A stretch of DNA of 64,000 nucleotides from Sphingomonas sp. KR3-1 (GCF_040049295.1 NZ_JBDZDQ010000003.1:496001-560000), one strand, 5' to 3'; shown: positions 29,165 through 37,818, counted from the first letter of the stretch. The notes: generated by a model from the sequence alone, not told the origin. Program-made: numbers and translations.

Positions 29165-30090
29165 GCAAGGCGCGGCCCAAGCAGATCCTGCTGGTCACCG
29201 GCATGTCCGGCGCGGGCAAGTCGACGGTGCTGCGCACGCTCGAGGACCTGGGCTGGGAGATTGTCGACAACCTGCCGTTGCTGCTGCTCAACCGCCTGCT
29301 CGATACCGCGCCTGCCGAGGTGGACGACGATCGCCCGCTGGCGATCGGCATCGGCACCCAGACGCGCGGCTTCGATCCCGAGAGCATCGTCCGCCGCATC
29401 AAGAAGCTGCGCGAGGAGCACGGCCATGACGTCGGCACGTTGTTCCTCGAATGCGCCGGCGCCGAGCTCGAGCGGCGCTATTCCGAGACTCGCCGCCGCC
29501 ACCCGATGGCGCAGGACCGCCCGGCACAGGACGGCATCGCCCACGAACGCGAGCTGCTCGGGCCGCTGCGGCGCTGGGCGAACCGGCTGATCGACACCAC
29601 CGATCTCAGCGCCAACGAGCTCGCCCAGCAGATCCGCACGACCTTTTCGGGCGAGGGACTGGGCGAAACGGTGATCTCGGTCGTCTCGTTCGGCTTCGCC
29701 CGCGGGCTGCCGCGCGATGCCGACCTGGTGTTCGACATGCGCTTCCTCAGGAACCCGCACTGGGTGCCCGAGCTGCGCCCCGGCACCGGCAAGGATGCCG
29801 ATGTCTCCGCCTATATCGCGGCCGATCCCGCCTATCCCGCGGCGATGGAGCAGATCGAGTCGCTGCTGCTGCTGCTGCTCCCGCGCTACCAGGCCGAGGG
29901 CAAGGCATATGTTACGATAGCGTTCGGATGCACGGGAGGCCGCCACCGCTCGGTCCATGTCGCCGAACGGATGGCCGCGCGGTTGCGCGCCGCGGGTTTT
30001 TCGCCCACGGTAACGCATCGTGATACCAAGACCGCGCCGCAGGACTCGCTGGAGGGGGACCCGGTGACCACGGCAGGGGGCGGAGTTTGA
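29161..30090 (+). CDS. rapZ: RapZ/YvcJ-family RNase adapter, nucleotide-binding
   Basis: A 309-residue protein. It has an N-terminal P-loop GMSGAGKSTVLRTLEDLGW and the family's DNLPLLLLNRLL. A Walker B-like FLECAGAELERRYSETRRRHP and a C-terminal domain with TIAFGCTGGRHRSVHVAERM follow; in Enterobacteria the latter binds RNA and senses glucosamine-6-phosphate. The gene overlaps hprK by four bases and sits just before EIIA, the usual alphaproteobacterial position. The precise target in this organism is unknown. The intact P-loop here contrasts with its neighbour. Confidence 0.95.
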   Translation: MSKARPKQILLVTGMSGAGKSTVLRTLEDLGWEIVDNLPLLLLNRLLDTAPAEVDDDRPLAIGIGTQTRGFDPESIVRRIKKLREEHGHDVGTLFLECAGAELERRYSETRRRHPMAQDRPAQDGIAHERELLGPLRRWANRLIDTTDLSANELAQQIRTTFSGEGLGETVISVVSFGFARGLPRDADLVFDMRFLRNPHWVPELRPGTGKDADVSAYIAADPAYPAAMEQIESLLLLLLPRYQAEGKAYVTIAFGCTGGRHRSVHVAERMAARLRAAGFSPTVTHRDTKTAPQDSLEGDPVTTAGGGV

Positions 30091-30091
30091 A

Positions 30092-30499
30092 ATGATAGGT
30101 TTGGTGCTCGTGACGCACGGACGACTCGCCGAGGAGTTCGTAGTCGCGATGGAGCATGTGGTGGGGAAGCAGGAGCAGATCGCCTCGATCTGCATCGGCC
30201 CCGAGGATGACATGGAAGGTCGCCGCGCGGACATTGCCGCGGCGATCAAGAGCGTCGATTCGGGCCGCGGCGTGATCGTGCTGAGCGATCTGTTCGGCGG
30301 CACGCCCTCGAATCTCGCCATCTCGCTGATGGAGGCGGGCAAGGTGGAAGTGATCGCCGGGATCAACCTGCCAATGCTCATCCGCCTGGGCAGCGCGCGC
30401 AAGACGATGAAGGTCACCGAAGCGGTGGCCGCTGCACGCGATGCGGGCCGCAAATACATCACCGTCGCATCCGAAGTCCTGGGAGAGGCTGCCGCTTGA
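30092..30499 (+). CDS. PTS EIIA component, mannose-type (EIIA-Ntr/ManX-like)
   Basis: A 135-residue cytoplasmic protein with the phosphorylatable His9 in MIGLVLVTHGRLAEEF. The conserved IVLSDLFGGTPSNLAISLME loop and NLPMLIRLGSAR are present. It accepts phosphate from HPr. No EIIB or EIIC transport domains are encoded nearby, so the chain is regulatory rather than for sugar uptake. It starts two bases after the rapZ stop, with ggcggag upstream. The ptsH TTG overlaps its stop. Confidence 0.94.
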   Translation: MIGLVLVTHGRLAEEFVVAMEHVVGKQEQIASICIGPEDDMEGRRADIAAAIKSVDSGRGVIVLSDLFGGTPSNLAISLMEAGKVEVIAGINLPMLIRLGSARKTMKVTEAVAAARDAGRKYITVASEVLGEAAA

Positions 30500-30768
30500 G
30501 CCGTACCATCCGAACCGTCATGATCGAGAACAAGCGCGGCCTGCACGCGCGCGCCAGCATGGCCTTTGTGACGCTTGCCACTTCGCAACCCGTCGAGCTG
30601 ACCGTCGAGAAGGACGGCAACACCGCGTCGGGCACCTCGATCCTCGACCTGATGATGCTGGGCGCCGCCAAGGGCGACACCATCTCGATCAGCGCCGAGG
30701 GCGACGGCGCCGAGGGTGCGGTCGAAGCGCTGGTCGAGCTCGTGGCCGCGCGGTTCAACGAGGAATAG
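30496..30768 (+). CDS. ptsH: Phosphocarrier protein HPr
   Basis: A 90-residue phosphocarrier. The EI-dependent site is His17 in KRGLHARASMAF. The regulatory serine equivalent to Ser46 is Ser48 in ASGTSILDLMMLGAAKG. Both sites are intact, which matters because the HprK homologue in the same operon has lost its ATP loop. The TTG start overlaps the EIIA stop (ttga). EI (ptsI/ptsP) is not in this window. Confidence 0.95.
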   Translation: MSRTIRTVMIENKRGLHARASMAFVTLATSQPVELTVEKDGNTASGTSILDLMMLGAAKGDTISISAEGDGAEGAVEALVELVAARFNEE

Positions 30769-30800
30769 CCTCGCCGCGCCGGACTGGCTAAAGGCTGCCG

Positions 30801-31601
30801 ATGCCTCGCGAAATCACTGCCTTTTCCAATCCGCTCATCAAGCGCGTCCGCAACCTGCGCGACAAGAAGCACCGCCGCGAGGAAGGGCTGTTCCTTGCCG
30901 AGGGGCTGCGCATCCTCACCGAGGCGTATGAGGCGGGGCGCGTTCCCGAATATCTGTTCTACGCCAAGGATATGGCCGGGCACGCGCTAGTCCGCTCGCT
31001 GGTCGCCGCGACCGAGGCGGCGGGCGGCTGGGCGGTCGAGACCAACGCCGACATCCTCTCCAAGCTCTCGGGCAAGGACAATCCCGGCGTGGTGATCGGC
31101 GTCTATCCCGAGTTCGCCGTCACGCTGGCCGATCTCGACCGCAGCACCTCCGGCATCTGGCTGGTCGCCGAGCGGCTGCGCGACCCGGGCAATCTGGGCA
31201 CGATCCTGCGCACCGCCGATGCGGTGGGCGCCGGCGGACTGATCCTGATCGACGACTGCGTCGATCCCTTCTCGGTGGAAGCGGTGCGGGCCAGCATGGG
31301 GGCACTGTTCACCGTGCCGGTGGCGCGGGCGAGCTGGGGCGACTTTCTCGTCTGGCTGCGCAAGGGGCCGGGGCAGCTGGTCGGGCTCAGTCTCGACACC
31401 GAGCATGACTATCGGGCGCCGCTCTACCAGGCGCCGACCTTCCTGCTCACCGGCAACGAGGCGCAGGGCATGCCGAGCTTCATGGCCGAGGCGTGCGACC
31501 TGCTGGTCAAGATCCCGATGCTCGGCAAGGCGGACAGCCTGAACGCCGCGATCGCCACCGCCGTGATGGCCTATCAAGTGCTCGGCCAGCAGCGAAGCTG
31601 A
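30801..31601 (+). CDS. TrmH/SpoU-family RNA 2'-O-methyltransferase
   Basis: A 266-residue SPOUT methyltransferase. A substrate-binding L30e-like N-terminus (NPLIKRVRNLRDKKHRREEG, LFLAEGLRILTEAYEAG) comes first. The three SpoU motifs are LVAERLRDPGNLGTILRTAD, FLLTGNEAQGMP, and MLGKADSLNAAIATAVMAYQ. The trefoil knot residues Arg in motif 1 and Asn in motif 3 are present. It modifies rRNA or tRNA ribose; the position is not determinable. It follows ptsH by 32 bases and may be part of the same transcript. Confidence 0.92.
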   Translation: MPREITAFSNPLIKRVRNLRDKKHRREEGLFLAEGLRILTEAYEAGRVPEYLFYAKDMAGHALVRSLVAATEAAGGWAVETNADILSKLSGKDNPGVVIGVYPEFAVTLADLDRSTSGIWLVAERLRDPGNLGTILRTADAVGAGGLILIDDCVDPFSVEAVRASMGALFTVPVARASWGDFLVWLRKGPGQLVGLSLDTEHDYRAPLYQAPTFLLTGNEAQGMPSFMAEACDLLVKIPMLGKADSLNAAIATAVMAYQVLGQQRS

Positions 31602-31650
31602 ACGCCGGATAATCGTTACGGCCATGGAGCGTTCAGCCGCTCCGGTGCAT

Positions 31651-31674
31651 TTCACCTCTCGAAAGAGGAGTGAA
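31651..31674 (+). promoter_or_regulatory. Hairpin sequestering the ribosome-binding site of the META-domain gene
   Basis: CCTCT (31655-31659), loop CGAA, AGAGG (31664-31668), with a further TTCA/TGAA helix beyond a 2-base bulge. The 3' arm is the Shine-Dalgarno AGAGGAG, eight bases before the ATG at 31679. This is the layout of a translational switch or RNA thermometer, but thermal behaviour cannot be read from sequence. Confidence 0.5.
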
Positions 31675-31678
31675 TTCA

Positions 31679-32368
31679 ATGCGTATTTCGACCATCGCCG
31701 CCAGCCTGATCGCGCTGACCGCCCTGCCCGCTTCGGCGCAGGCACAGGACTATCGCGCCTCGGGCACCGAGCCGTTCTGGAACCTGAGCATCGGCGCGAA
31801 GACGATGCGCTTCGAGGCGCCGGGCCGCCCGACCGTGGCGGTGCCGACGCCCAGGGTGATCCACGGCTTTGCCGGCGAGATGTGGCAGACCCGGCGGATC
31901 AACGTGAACACCAATCACCGCCCCTGCACCGACGGGATGAGTGACCGCAGCTATCCCGACACCGTCACGGTCACCGTCGACGGGCGCAACTACCAGGGCT
32001 GCGGCGGCGAACCGCGCGCCGAGGCGCCGACCAGCGTGCTCGGCGGAAACTGGCGCGTAGAGGCGCTGAACGGCCGCCCCGTCGTCCGCGGCACCAACCC
32101 GACCGTCAGCTTCGAGAACGGCCGCGTCTCGGGCAATGGCGGCTGCAACCGCTTCAGCGGGACCTATGCCTTTGCCCGGGGCCGCCTGACCGCCGGGCCG
32201 CTGGCCAGCACCCGCATGGCCTGTCTCGACCGCGCCCGCGGCCAGCAGGAGACCGCGATCCTCGGCCTGCTCGGCGAGCGGCTGACCGTGTCGAGCAATC
32301 GCCAGGGCAAGCTGGTGCTCACCGGCCCCCGCGGCCGCACGCTTATCCTGGTCCGCGCGCGGCCCTGA
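31679..32368 (+). CDS. Exported META-domain (HslJ-like) protein
   Basis: A 229-residue protein with a signal peptide (MRISTIAASLIALTALPASAQAQ). An N-terminal region of the COG3650 type follows (YRASGTEPFWNLSIGAKTMRF, short form FWNLSIG). A META domain occupies the last about 100 residues (NWRVEALNGRPVV, SGNGGCNRFSGTYAF, STRMACLDRARGQQETAIL). META proteins such as HslJ are periplasmic and linked to heat or antibiotic stress. The ATG at 31679 has agaggag eight bases upstream, part of which is paired in a hairpin. It appears monocistronic. Confidence 0.88.
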   Translation: MRISTIAASLIALTALPASAQAQDYRASGTEPFWNLSIGAKTMRFEAPGRPTVAVPTPRVIHGFAGEMWQTRRINVNTNHRPCTDGMSDRSYPDTVTVTVDGRNYQGCGGEPRAEAPTSVLGGNWRVEALNGRPVVRGTNPTVSFENGRVSGNGGCNRFSGTYAFARGRLTAGPLASTRMACLDRARGQQETAILGLLGERLTVSSNRQGKLVLTGPRGRTLILVRARP

Positions 32369-32399
32369 CAGGGCCAGGCGACGGGAGAAGGCGCGCCGA

Positions 32400-33083
32400 T
32401 CAGCTCGCCTTCTTCTTCGCCCGCTCGTCGGTTACGTACTGCAGCTCGTCCTTCACCTGCTGATCGTCGGGCATCAGCACCAGGCACTGGCGCAACAGCC
32501 CCTCAGCCTGGTCGAGCCGGCCCAGCTCGATCTGGTTATAGGCCATGCCGAACCAGGCCCGGCGCAGCGACTTCTTCTGCCGGTCCCCGCTCTCGCGCTT
32601 CGCGGCATCGGCGGCGCGGGCATAGAGATCGTAGGACTTCTGCCACTGTTTCTGCGCCTGATAGGCATAGCCGAGCTCGGACAGGTAATGCGGGTGGAGC
32701 GGCGCCATCGTCACCGCGCGCTCGAGGAAGAGAATCGCCCCGTCGAGCTGCTGCAGGTCGATCATCGCAAAGCCCTTGGCCCAGAGCGCGATGCACCAGC
32801 CGCCCTCGACCAGCACGGCATTTTTGCCACCAGGAAGCGTGGCATAGCCGGCGGTCTCATAATCCTCGACCTTGCAGAGCTTCTGCCGGTCGCCCGGATA
32901 GAGCCCCTGATATTCGACGATCAGCGGATTGAGCCTGTCGACCGCCTGTTGCGGCTGGCCGCCCTGGATGAGCTGGATGATCTCGCCCAGCCGATCGTTG
33001 CGCGCGGTCTCCGCCGGGCTTTCCTGGGCAAAGGCGGCGCCGACCGGCGCCACGGCGAGCATGAGAGCAAGTGCGAGCTTCAT
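32400..33083 (-). CDS. Exported tetratricopeptide-repeat protein
   Basis: A 227-residue protein with a signal peptide (MKLALALMLAVAPVGAAFAQ). TPR-like helices follow: IQLIQGGQPQQAVDRLNPLI, AILFLERAVTMAPLHPHYLS, KQWQKSYDLYARAADAA, LGRLDQAEGLLRQCLVLMP. Two cysteines (KLCKVED, GWCIALW) may pair. The C-terminus is Lys-rich (ERAKKKAS). Probably periplasmic. It is a single gene convergent with the META gene. Function unknown. Confidence 0.82.
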   Translation of the reverse strand: MKLALALMLAVAPVGAAFAQESPAETARNDRLGEIIQLIQGGQPQQAVDRLNPLIVEYQGLYPGDRQKLCKVEDYETAGYATLPGGKNAVLVEGGWCIALWAKGFAMIDLQQLDGAILFLERAVTMAPLHPHYLSELGYAYQAQKQWQKSYDLYARAADAAKRESGDRQKKSLRRAWFGMAYNQIELGRLDQAEGLLRQCLVLMPDDQQVKDELQYVTDERAKKKAS

Positions 33084-33138
33084 CGAATTCCCCCCGTTTC
33101 GACTGTCAGGCGAACCTAACCCGCTTTTGACGCCATGG

Positions 33139-34416
33139 CTATTCCGCCGCTTCCGCTTCGTCCGCCGGCCCGGTCACCAGCTTGGTGAGCGGACGCGGCG
33201 CGGTCTCGATCACCGGGAGCGGCTCGATCTCCTTGGTGCCGCTCGACACTTCCAGCGCCTCGAAGCGCTTGGCCTGGCTCATCACCTGGCTCTCCAGGCT
33301 GCCGACCATCGCATTGTAGGCGCCGTTCGCCAGCTCGAGGTTGCGGCCCATGCGCGCGACATGGCTGCCCATCGTGGCGAGGCGCGAATGGAGCTCCTTG
33401 CCGAGCCGGGCGATCTCGGCCGCTTCCTCGGCGAGCTTTTCCTGCCGCCAGACGCTGGCGACGGTGCGGGCGATCGCGACGAGGTTGGTCGGGGTGGCGA
33501 GCAGCACGCGGCGCTCGAACGCCCATTCCCATAGCGCATCGTCCTGCTCGAGCGCGGCGGTGAGGAAATGCTCGCCCGGGATGTAGAGGATCACATAATC
33601 GGCGGCATCGCCGAACTGCGCCCAATAGTTCTTCGAGCCGAGCTGCTCGGCATGGCGGCGGATCGCCGCGGCATGGAGCTGGAGATGCGAGGTGCGCGTC
33701 GCCTCGTCATGCGCCTCGCTGGCGTCGAGAAAGGCGTTGAGCGAGCATTTCGCGTCGATGATCAGCTGCTTGCCGCCGGGCAGGCGCACGATCACGTCGG
33801 GGCGCAGGCGGCCATCCTCGGTGTTGACCGAAACCTCGGTCCGGAAATCGGCATGCTGCGACAGGCCGGCCTGTTCGAGCACGTTGCGCAGGCTCTGCTC
33901 GCCCCAGCGGCCCCGCGCCTTGGGGCTGGCGCGCAGCGCGTTGACCAGCTTGGCGGTCTCGTCGCGGACCTGGCCGTGGCTGGAATGGAGCTGCTGGACC
34001 GCCTCGCGCAGCGCCTGATAGCTGCCCACCCGCTCCTTCTCGACCTCGCTCAGCCCCTGCTGATAGCGCTGGAGCGTTTCCTGCACGGGCGTGAGCAGCG
34101 CCTTCATCTTGGCTTCGTTGCTCTCGCCAGCCTGGGCGAAGCGCTGGTCGGCACGCTCGAGGAAGCTCTTCTGCGATTCGCCAAGGATGCGGTGGGCCAG
34201 CTCGGCGAAGCGCGACTCCATGCCGGTGGTCTCGGCCTTGAGGCCGGCAAGCTCGATCTGGGCGCGGCCGAGCTCGGCGGCGGCGGCCTTGAACTCCGCC
34301 TCGCGCGTGTCACGCTCGGAGCGCATCTGCGCCGCCGGGCGCCCGCCGAGGAACATGCCGAGGCCAAGCCCGATGGCGAGCGCGGCAAGCGCGATCAAAA
34401 CGGCCAGCAGATCCAA
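33139..34416 (-). CDS. rmuC: DNA recombination protein RmuC
   Basis: A 425-residue protein. It starts with a membrane anchor (LLAVLIALAALAIGLGLGMFLGG), then a coiled coil (about residues 30-150; TREAEFKAAAAELGRAQIEL). The PD-(D/E)xK-like nuclease domain of RmuC follows (RGRWGEQSLRNVLEQAGL, RPDVIVRLPGGKQLIIDAK, YVILYIPGEHFLTAALEQD). RmuC limits inversions at short inverted repeats, which is notable in a genome segment rich in palindromic elements. A TTG start at 34416 has ggggaggac upstream. Confidence 0.94.
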   Translation of the reverse strand: MDLLAVLIALAALAIGLGLGMFLGGRPAAQMRSERDTREAEFKAAAAELGRAQIELAGLKAETTGMESRFAELAHRILGESQKSFLERADQRFAQAGESNEAKMKALLTPVQETLQRYQQGLSEVEKERVGSYQALREAVQQLHSSHGQVRDETAKLVNALRASPKARGRWGEQSLRNVLEQAGLSQHADFRTEVSVNTEDGRLRPDVIVRLPGGKQLIIDAKCSLNAFLDASEAHDEATRTSHLQLHAAAIRRHAEQLGSKNYWAQFGDAADYVILYIPGEHFLTAALEQDDALWEWAFERRVLLATPTNLVAIARTVASVWRQEKLAEEAAEIARLGKELHSRLATMGSHVARMGRNLELANGAYNAMVGSLESQVMSQAKRFEALEVSSGTKEIEPLPVIETAPRPLTKLVTGPADEAEAAE

Positions 34417-34550
34417 GCAGTCCTCCCCGGAAAGTCACAAAAGCATCGACACACGCGCGCATGGGCGCCCGAGCGGGCACGCGGGCGCGTGCGAGCGCCC
34501 AGCTTCGGAACATATACCGAACGATCCCTGTAGGACAGCCCGAAATGCGA

Positions 34551-34578
34551 AGGCCGCGGACGTTTCCATCCGCGGCCT
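34551..34578 (-). terminator. Terminator hairpin downstream of def
   Basis: AGGCCGCGGA (34551-34560) pairs perfectly with TCCGCGGCCT (34569-34578) around an 8-base loop, 23 bases past the def stop. The following minus-strand sequence has only a short T-rich stretch, so termination strength is uncertain. Confidence 0.65.
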
Positions 34579-34600
34579 GCATGTTTCGAAAATTGCGGGC

Positions 34601-35128
34601 TCAGGCGGCGGCCTTGCGTGCCTTGTTGAGCTTCTTGAGGATGATGTCGCGCTTCAGCCGCGACAGGTGATCGATGAAGACGATGCCCTGCAGGTGATCC
34701 ATCTCGTGCTGGATGCAGGTGGCGAGCAGGCCTTCGAACGTCTCGTCATGCGCGGCGCCGTTCTCGTCGAGCCACTTCACCCGGCAGCGCGCGGGGCGCT
34801 CGACATCGGCGAACTGCTCGGGGATCGACAGGCAACCCTCGGTGTAGACCGAATGCTCCTCGGCCGGATCGAGGATCTCGGGATTGATGAAGACGCGCGG
34901 CTCGCGGATCGGCTTGCTGTCCTCGTCTTCCTTTTCCTGGAGGTCCATGACGATGACGCGCTTGGGAACGCCGACCTGGATGGCGGCGAGGCCGATGCCG
35001 GGCGCGTCGTACATGGTGTCGAACATGTCGGCGATCAGGTCGCGCAGCTCGCCGGTGACTTCCGCCACGGGTTCGGAAATCAGGCGCAGGCGCGGATCGG
35101 GTACTTCGACAATGGGTAGGATAGCCAT
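34601..35128 (-). CDS. def: Peptide deformylase
   Basis: It removes the N-formyl group from nascent proteins; Fe2+ enzyme. 175 residues. The three family motifs are GIGLAAIQVG, EGCLSIPEQ with the metal cysteine, and QHEMDHLQG with both metal histidines and the catalytic Glu. In most alphaproteobacteria def adjoins fmt; here recR lies between them and def is on the opposite strand from fmt. Identification is secure. Confidence 0.98.
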   Translation of the reverse strand: MAILPIVEVPDPRLRLISEPVAEVTGELRDLIADMFDTMYDAPGIGLAAIQVGVPKRVIVMDLQEKEDEDSKPIREPRVFINPEILDPAEEHSVYTEGCLSIPEQFADVERPARCRVKWLDENGAAHDETFEGLLATCIQHEMDHLQGIVFIDHLSRLKRDIILKKLNKARKAAA

Positions 35129-35162
35129 CGGGGTAATTTAGGCGTGCAGGTCGCTCAAATCA

Positions 35163-35317
35163 ATAATTCCTCCCCGAGCTCGTCTCGGGGAGGGGGACCA
35201 TTCGCACAGCGAATGGTGGAGGGGCGGCGGGCGCACTCCGCCGTCTGCAACGGCGGCCCCTCCACCACCGCCTTCGGCGGCGGTCCCCCTCCCCCAGACA
35301 AGCTGGGGAGGAATTTA
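35163..35317. repeat. Type-2 intergenic palindromic repeat
   Basis: It runs from the region upstream of def to the recR stop. The arms are gctcgtctcggggaggggga and gtccccctcccccagacaag. Its right half is the reverse complement of the left half of the 2704-2847 copy, and inner blocks accattcgc and accaccgcc are shared. It lies between recR and def, both on the minus strand, so it would be transcribed in the recR-def direction. Confidence 0.8.
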
Positions 35318-35914
35318 TCAGGCCACCGGCCGCCGGGCCCGCAGCGCCTGGGCGAGCGTGCCCTCGTCGAGATAGTCGAGCTCGCCGCCCACCGGCAGGC
35401 CGTGGGCCAGCTGAGTGACGCGCACCGGATAGGTCTCGATCCGCTCGGCGATATAGTGGGCGGTGGTCTGGCCTTCGAGCGTGGCGTTCATCGCCAGCAC
35501 GACCTCGTCGATCCCGCCGGCGGCGATGCGCGCGACGAGCTTGTCGATGCGCAGGTCCTCGGGGCGGATGCCCTCCAGCGCGGAGAGGCGGCCGCCAAGG
35601 ACGTGGAAGCGGCCCGGAAATAGGCGGGAACGGTCCAACGCCCAGAGGTCCGCCACTTCCTCCACCACGCAGAGCGAGCGGGTGTCGCGGCGCGGATCGG
35701 CGCAGATCTGGCAGGGGTCGGACGTGTCGACATTGCCGCAGATGCCGCAGGTGGCGAGGTTGCGGCTGACTGCGCCGAGCGCCGAGAGCAAGGGATCGAG
35801 CGCGGTCTCGCGCTTCTTGAGCAGGTGCAGCACTGCGCGGCGCGCCGAGCGGGGGCCGAGGCCGGGCAATCGCGACAGGGCCTGGGTGAGCGCTTCGATC
35901 TCGGGAGATGCCAT
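35318..35914 (-). CDS. recR: Recombination mediator RecR
   Basis: It forms the RecFOR loader that places RecA on gapped DNA. 198 residues. An HhH-like N-terminus ([20 protein letters not shown]), a four-cysteine zinc finger ([16 protein letters not shown]), and a Toprim domain ([32 protein letters not shown]) are followed by the [20 protein letters not shown]-terminus. It is divergent from fmt with a short palindrome between. Confidence 0.97.
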   Translation of the reverse strand: MASPEIEALTQALSRLPGLGPRSARRAVLHLLKKRETALDPLLSALGAVSRNLATCGICGNVDTSDPCQICADPRRDTRSLCVVEEVADLWALDRSRLFPGRFHVLGGRLSALEGIRPEDLRIDKLVARIAAGGIDEVVLAMNATLEGQTTAHYIAERIETYPVRVTQLAHGLPVGGELDYLDEGTLAQALRARRPVA

Positions 35915-35966
35915 GTCGGGGAGATAAGCGACCTGGAACGGAAAGCAAACAATCCCGGCTGCTTCC

Positions 35967-35994
35967 CGTCATCCCGGCTTTCGCCGGGATGACG
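35967..35994. repeat. Type-4 short palindrome (cgtcatcccgg...) between recR and fmt
   Basis: A 28-base near-perfect palindrome with arms cgtcatcccggc and gccgggatgacg around ttt. The same unit occurs twice, in both orientations, at 62479-62557. Units of this kind are frequent intergenic palindromes in sphingomonads; the function is unknown. Confidence 0.8.
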
Positions 35995-36015
35995 AACAAG
36001 GCTAAAGGCCACCCC

Positions 36016-36948
36016 ATGCGGATCATCTTCATGGGAACGCCCGAATTTGCCGTGCCGGTGCTCGAGGCGCTGGTCGAGGCCGGGCACGACGTCGTGGCGG
36101 CTTACAGCCAGCCGCCGCGGGCGGGCGGGCGCCGAGGCAAGGCGCTGACGCCCTCGCCGGTGCATGCCGGCGCCGAGGCGCTGGGGATCGAGGTCCGCAC
36201 GCCGCTCTCGTTCCGCAAGGATCCCGAGGCGCTGCCGGCGTTCGAAGCGCTGGCGGCCGATGTCGCGGTGGTCGCCGCTTACGGCCTGATCCTGCCCCAG
36301 GCCGTGCTCGATGCGCCGAAGCATGGTTGCCTGAACGTCCACGGCTCGCTGCTGCCGCGCTGGCGCGGCGCCGCGCCGATCCAGCGGGCGATCCTCGCCG
36401 GGGATGCCGAGACCGGCGTGGGGATCATGCAGATGGAAGCCGGACTCGATACCGGGCCGGTGCGGCTCTTCGAAACGACGCCTATCGGAGACTACGATAC
36501 CACGGGCATCCTCACCAATCGGCTCTCCCAGATTGGCGCCAGGCTGATGAGGACCGTCTTGGCGGACCTCGATACGTACCCCGCAGTTCCCCAACCCGAG
36601 GAGGGTGTCACCTACGCTGCCAAAATCGACAAAGCCGAGGCCAGGCTCGATTTCTCGAAGTCTGCGGCGAACGTCAATCGACAGGTGCGCGCGTTCAATC
36701 CCGCACCAGGAGCGTTCTTCGAGTTCCAAGGCGAACGCATCAAGGTCCTCACAGCCAACATTCTTACAGATGCTGAGTACCGCACCGATTTCCCAAGCAC
36801 ACCGGGTTTGGTGATCGGCGATCAGTTAGCCATTGGCTGCGGAACCGGCGCAATCCGCCCCGATATCGTACAGCGTGCAGGGCGCGGCGTCATGACGTCA
36901 CGCGAGCTGCTTAATGGCCTGGATATCCCCGAGGGAACCCAGCTTTGA
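36016..36948 (+). CDS. fmt: Methionyl-tRNA formyltransferase
   Basis: It formylates initiator Met-tRNA using 10-formyl-THF. 310 residues from the ATG at 36016. Motifs are [19 protein letters not shown], the catalytic Asn-His-Asp set in [20 protein letters not shown] and [11 protein letters not shown], and a C-terminal OB domain starting about residue 205. From about base 36480 to the stop the sequence becomes clearly less GC-rich with different codon choice (for example line 36721-36780 is 50% GC against 73% for 36181-36240), while the protein stays intact. This suggests a recombinant gene. The truA TTG overlaps its stop. Confidence 0.97.
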   Translation: MRIIFMGTPEFAVPVLEALVEAGHDVVAAYSQPPRAGGRRGKALTPSPVHAGAEALGIEVRTPLSFRKDPEALPAFEALAADVAVVAAYGLILPQAVLDAPKHGCLNVHGSLLPRWRGAAPIQRAILAGDAETGVGIMQMEAGLDTGPVRLFETTPIGDYDTTGILTNRLSQIGARLMRTVLADLDTYPAVPQPEEGVTYAAKIDKAEARLDFSKSAANVNRQVRAFNPAPGAFFEFQGERIKVLTANILTDAEYRTDFPSTPGLVIGDQLAIGCGTGAIRPDIVQRAGRGVMTSRELLNGLDIPEGTQL

Positions 36949-37685
36949 CGCGGTTCGCGCTGACCGTGGAGTTCGACGGCCGTCCCTTCATGGGCTGGCA
37001 GCGGCAGGACCATGGCCCGAGCGTGCAGCAGGCGATCGAGGATGCGGCGTTCGCGGTGACCGGCGAGCGCGCCTCGGTGCAGGCGGCGGGGCGCACCGAC
37101 GCCGGCGTGCACGGTCTCGGCATGCGCGCGCATATCGATATCGCGAAGCCGATCAGCGCGTTCCGGCTGATGGAGGCGCTCAATGCGCGGGTGCGGCCCA
37201 ACCCGGTGGCGATCCTCGATTGCGTCGAGGTGCCGGACGATTGGCACGCGCGTTTCTCATGTGTTGCACGCCATTATGAATATAGAATCTCAACAAGACG
37301 GGCGCCGCTGACCTGGGAGAAGGGCCTCGCCTGGCGGGTGATCCCGCCGCTCGATGCCGGGCTGATGGCGGAGGGCGCGGCGCGGCTGCTCGGCAGGCAT
37401 GACTTCACCACCTTCCGCTCGGCGCATTGCCAGGCGGACAGCCCGTTGCGCACCCTCGACCGGCTCGAGGTGGTGGCGCAGGGCGAGCGGATCAGCGTGT
37501 TCGCCTCGGCGCGCTCTTTCCTCCATCACCAGGTGCGCTCGATGGTCGGCTGCATCGTGCTGGTCGGCCAGGGGCGCTGGACGCCCGACGACATGACCGC
37601 GGCGCTGGAAGCGCGCGACCGCGCGGCGCTGGGGCTCAATGCGCCGTCGGACGGGTTGTTCTTTTTGCGGGCGGATTATCCGTAA
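36945..37685 (+). CDS. truA: tRNA pseudouridine38-40 synthase
   Basis: A 246-residue pseudouridine synthase for the anticodon stem-loop. The family opening is [18 protein letters not shown] and the catalytic Asp lies in [22 protein letters not shown] and the C-terminal [20 protein letters not shown] are also present. The TTG start overlaps the fmt stop (ttga), indicating coupling. A short AT-rich patch lies at 37261-37300. Confidence 0.97.
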   Translation: MTRFALTVEFDGRPFMGWQRQDHGPSVQQAIEDAAFAVTGERASVQAAGRTDAGVHGLGMRAHIDIAKPISAFRLMEALNARVRPNPVAILDCVEVPDDWHARFSCVARHYEYRISTRRAPLTWEKGLAWRVIPPLDAGLMAEGAARLLGRHDFTTFRSAHCQADSPLRTLDRLEVVAQGERISVFASARSFLHHQVRSMVGCIVLVGQGRWTPDDMTAALEARDRAALGLNAPSDGLFFLRADYP

Positions 37686-37686
37686 A

Positions 37687-37816
37687 TCCCTCTCCCTCTG
37701 GGAGAGGGAGGGAGGCGCGAAGCGCCGGAAGGGTGAGGGTCGAGAGAAATTCTACCCTCACCCTTCCCACTCGGCTTCGCCTCGCGGGCCCCTTCCCGCT
37801 CCCAAAGGGAGCGGGA
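37687..37816. repeat. Type-5 intergenic palindromic repeat between truA and rlmD-like gene
   Basis: Nested inverted repeats: cctctccctctgggagaggg, gaggcgcgaagcgcc, and gggtgagggt (37730s) pairing with accctcaccc (37750s). A final cgctcccaaagggagcg closes it. It lies between convergent stops and could act in both directions as a 3' structure. Confidence 0.75.
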
Positions 37817-37818
37817 GT

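Noticed and set aside
35967..35994. Promoter operator shared by recR and fmt
   Set aside because: The same unit recurs downstream of dnaE, so it is better explained as a dispersed palindromic repeat.
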